Below, piece after piece: positions 5,678 to 7,156 of a stretch of 7,156 nucleotides of DNA. The DNA comes from Candidatus Margulisiibacteriota bacterium (GTDB lineage: Bacteria > Margulisbacteria > WOR-1 > O2-12-FULL-45-9). Both the position numbers and the translations under genes were made by a program. The notes beneath the pieces were generated by a model. The model did not search any database. It was given only the letters and a program-made list of their open reading frames with translations, and had not been told where the DNA came from. The stretch lies in NCBI GenBank assembly GCA_018814265.1, contig JAHIZU010000052.1, positions 1 through 7,156 on the forward strand. The letters are read 5' to 3'. Each line of letters opens with the position of its first letter. The stretch's first letter is position 1.

Positions 5678-6693
5678 TGAACAAGAATAAACGAGCCAGG
5701 ACCAAAATAATCTGCACCCTGGGCCCTTCATCCAGCAGCCAGGCTGTTTTACGCAAGATGATGCAGGCCGGCATGGATGTGGTGCGCCTAAACTTCTCCC
5801 ATGGCAGTGCTGAACACCGTTTGCAACGGATAAAAACCGTCAGGGAATTAAACAAAAAGCACCGCCGCGCGATCAAGATCCTGGGAGATCTGGAAGGCTT
5901 TCGCATCCGCATTGGCCGGCTTAAGCATCCGGTTGCCCTGCGCAAAAATGACACGATCTGGCTAACCCAGGCCAATATTATTGGTGCTGGCCACACCCTG
6001 CCCTTTGACTACACTGGAAATCTAAAGGTTATCAAGAACGGGCACTTAATATATATTGATGACGGCAATATCTGTTTACAGGTAACTGGCCGCAAGAAGG
6101 ATGCCTTAAGAACCCGGGTGATTGCAGCCAGCCTGCTTAAAGACCATAAGGGAATTAATATCCCAGAAGCAAAGTTAGAGTTTTCCGGATTGACCAATAA
6201 AGACAGACGTAATCTTGCTTTTGCGCTCGAGCATCAGCTTGATTATGTGGCCCAGTCATTTGTCCGCTCAAAAGAAGATATCCTGCAGATCAAAAAACTG
6301 CTAACCGGCAGCAAGATCAAGATCATTGCCAAGATCGAGAATCGCGAAGGCATTAAGAATATCGATGAGATAATTGAGGTCAGTGACGGCATTATGATCG
6401 CCCGGGGTGACATGGGCATCTCTATTCCTATTTATGAAGTCCCGCTGGTCCAGAAAAAGATCATTAAGAAATGCAACAAAGCCAAGAAATTCGTTATTAC
6501 CGCTACTCAAATGCTGGAAAGCATGACAGAGAATCCTCGCCCCACCCGGGCTGAAGTAGCTGATGTGGCCAATGCTGTGTTGGACGGAACCGATTATGTG
6601 ATGCTTTCCGGCGAAACCGCAGTCGGCAAATACCCATCAGAAACTGTCCTCATGATGGACCAGATCATTAAGTTTACTGAGCAGCAGGGCTGA
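5677..6693 (+). CDS. pyk: Pyruvate kinase lacking the C-terminal domain
   Basis: Glycolytic enzyme (EC 2.7.1.40) transferring phosphate from phosphoenolpyruvate to ADP. At 338 aa it is far shorter than the usual roughly 470. The A (barrel) domain is complete: [11 protein letters not shown] (9-19), RLNFSHGS (37-44), [11 protein letters not shown] (216-226, with K219 and E221), ARGDMGI (242-248, D245), [10 protein letters not shown] (274-283, T277), [19 protein letters not shown] (286-304) and GETAVGKYP (312-320). These residues correspond to E. coli PykF K220, E222, D246 and T278. The B domain lies at about 79-160. The protein stops right after the last barrel helix, so the C-domain, which carries allosteric and many tetramer contacts, is missing at a clean boundary. 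The usual DxxGPxIR loop reads DLEGFRIR (71-78), with the Pro replaced by Phe. No SD precedes the ATG, which overlaps the upstream TAA. Probably active but differently regulated. Confidence 0.93.
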   Translation: MNKNKRARTKIICTLGPSSSSQAVLRKMMQAGMDVVRLNFSHGSAEHRLQRIKTVRELNKKHRRAIKILGDLEGFRIRIGRLKHPVALRKNDTIWLTQANIIGAGHTLPFDYTGNLKVIKNGHLIYIDDGNICLQVTGRKKDALRTRVIAASLLKDHKGINIPEAKLEFSGLTNKDRRNLAFALEHQLDYVAQSFVRSKEDILQIKKLLTGSKIKIIAKIENREGIKNIDEIIEVSDGIMIARGDMGISIPIYEVPLVQKKIIKKCNKAKKFVITATQMLESMTENPRPTRAEVADVANAVLDGTDYVMLSGETAVGKYPSETVLMMDQIIKFTEQQG

Positions 6694-7156
6694 GCAGCTT
6701 GTGAATCGATTTTGCAGCTAACTTTCCATCACCCATTGCGGAAATAACAGTGGCAGCGCCGCGAACAATATCGCCCCCAGCGTAGACTCCGGGAATTGAA
6801 GTTGCCCCATCTTCGGTGATGATTACGCCGCCCCATTTTTCGGTCTTAAGATCAGGAGTGCGGTGCGGGATCAAGGGATTTGGAGAATTTCCGATCGCTA
6901 CAACCACAGTATCAACTGATATGTCATAAATCTCGCCTTCAACTGGCACAGGCCGGCGCCGACCAGACGCATCCGGCTCGCCCAGCTTCATCTGCTGGCA
7001 ATGGGCAGAACAGACCCAACCCTGTTCATCAGCAGTATATTTCAGCGGCAGGGTCAGGATCTTAAAGATTATGCCCTCTTCTACTGCTCGAGCAATCTCT
7101 TCTTTTCTAGCCGGCATCTCATCCTGGGTGCGGCGATAAAGAATAATAACTTCTTC
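6674..7156 (-). CDS. gltD: GltD-family NADPH-dependent flavoprotein oxidoreductase, C-terminal part (cut by window edge)
   Basis: C-terminal 160 residues of an FAD/NAD(P)-binding oxidoreductase of the glutamate synthase small-subunit family, which also includes homotetrameric GltA, sulfide dehydrogenase SudA and NfnB. The frame is open to the window end, so the visible ATG at 7117 is internal. Motifs: [17 protein letters not shown] (5-21), the typical end of the NADPH domain; [14 protein letters not shown] (81-94), the GxxP segment; and [20 protein letters not shown] (123-142), the FAD-binding signature, followed by GKLAAKSI. These enzymes pass electrons from NADPH to a partner glutaminase/synthase or ferredoxin-linked subunit. 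Which subtype this is cannot be told without the N-terminal iron-sulfur domain and neighbours. The stop at 6676-6674 lies 20 bp inside the 3' end of the convergent pyruvate kinase gene. Confidence 0.92.
   Translation of the reverse strand, partial: EEVIILYRRTQDEMPARKEEIARAVEEGIIFKILTLPLKYTADEQGWVCSAHCQQMKLGEPDASGRRRPVPVEGEIYDISVDTVVVAIGNSPNPLIPHRTPDLKTEKWGGVIITEDGATSIPGVYAGGDIVRGAATVISAMGDGKLAAKSIHKLLSPAAQ

Noticed and set aside
5649..5996. 115-aa leftward open frame opposite pyk
   Set aside because: It lies wholly over the pyruvate kinase start and the end of the membrane protein gene, both of which have clear coding evidence; no protein family is visible.

Overview
This 7.2 kb bacterial window is densely packed, with mid-range GC by eye and gene gaps mostly of 0-60 bp. 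Two predicted lipoproteins, one ending in a BamE-like domain, suggest a diderm (outer-membrane) bacterium. Many genes match no well-known family, so an uncultured candidate phylum is plausible, but the sequence does not fix the taxon.

Left block (1-2444, minus strand). A three-gene operon is transcribed leftwards: a BamE-like lipoprotein, then aspD (L-aspartate 4-decarboxylase), then aspT (aspartate:alanine antiporter, cut by the window edge). The gaps are 2 and 4 bp, and each downstream Shine-Dalgarno (SD) lies inside the end of the preceding gene. AspD and AspT form a known proton-motive cycle: aspartate enters, is decarboxylated with use of a cytoplasmic proton, and alanine leaves. The lipoprotein gene at the head of the operon is the unexpected part.

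Divergent centre (2445-3143). Two extended -10 promoters (TGnTACTAT) face away from each other. Each leaves only 9-10 nt between the -10 and an ATG, so both transcripts may be nearly leaderless. The rightward one drives an unrecognised membrane-anchored protein of 204 aa.

Middle block (3146-5212, minus strand). Read in transcription order this holds: a decayed L-asparaginase fragment of 90 aa, a 52-aa basic protein with a very strong SD, a four-helix membrane protein, and a lipoprotein. The lipoprotein has a Thr-rich linker and seven propeller-like repeats, and its GTG start overlaps the stop of the membrane-protein gene.

Right block (5235-7156). A nearly symmetric face-to-face promoter pair, built on a perfect 10-bp inverted repeat, drives the asparaginase relic leftwards. 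Rightwards it drives a four-helix membrane protein overlapping a pyruvate kinase that lacks the usual C-terminal domain. The pyruvate kinase gene overlaps by 20 bp, tail to tail, with a partial GltD-family NADPH oxidoreductase gene.

Recognisable metabolism centres on amino acids and pyruvate: the Asp-to-Ala cycle, a former asparaginase, pyruvate kinase and a glutamate-synthase-type flavoprotein. No RNA gene, CRISPR array, insertion sequence or convincing intrinsic terminator was found, and no stretch over 300 bp lacks a gene.
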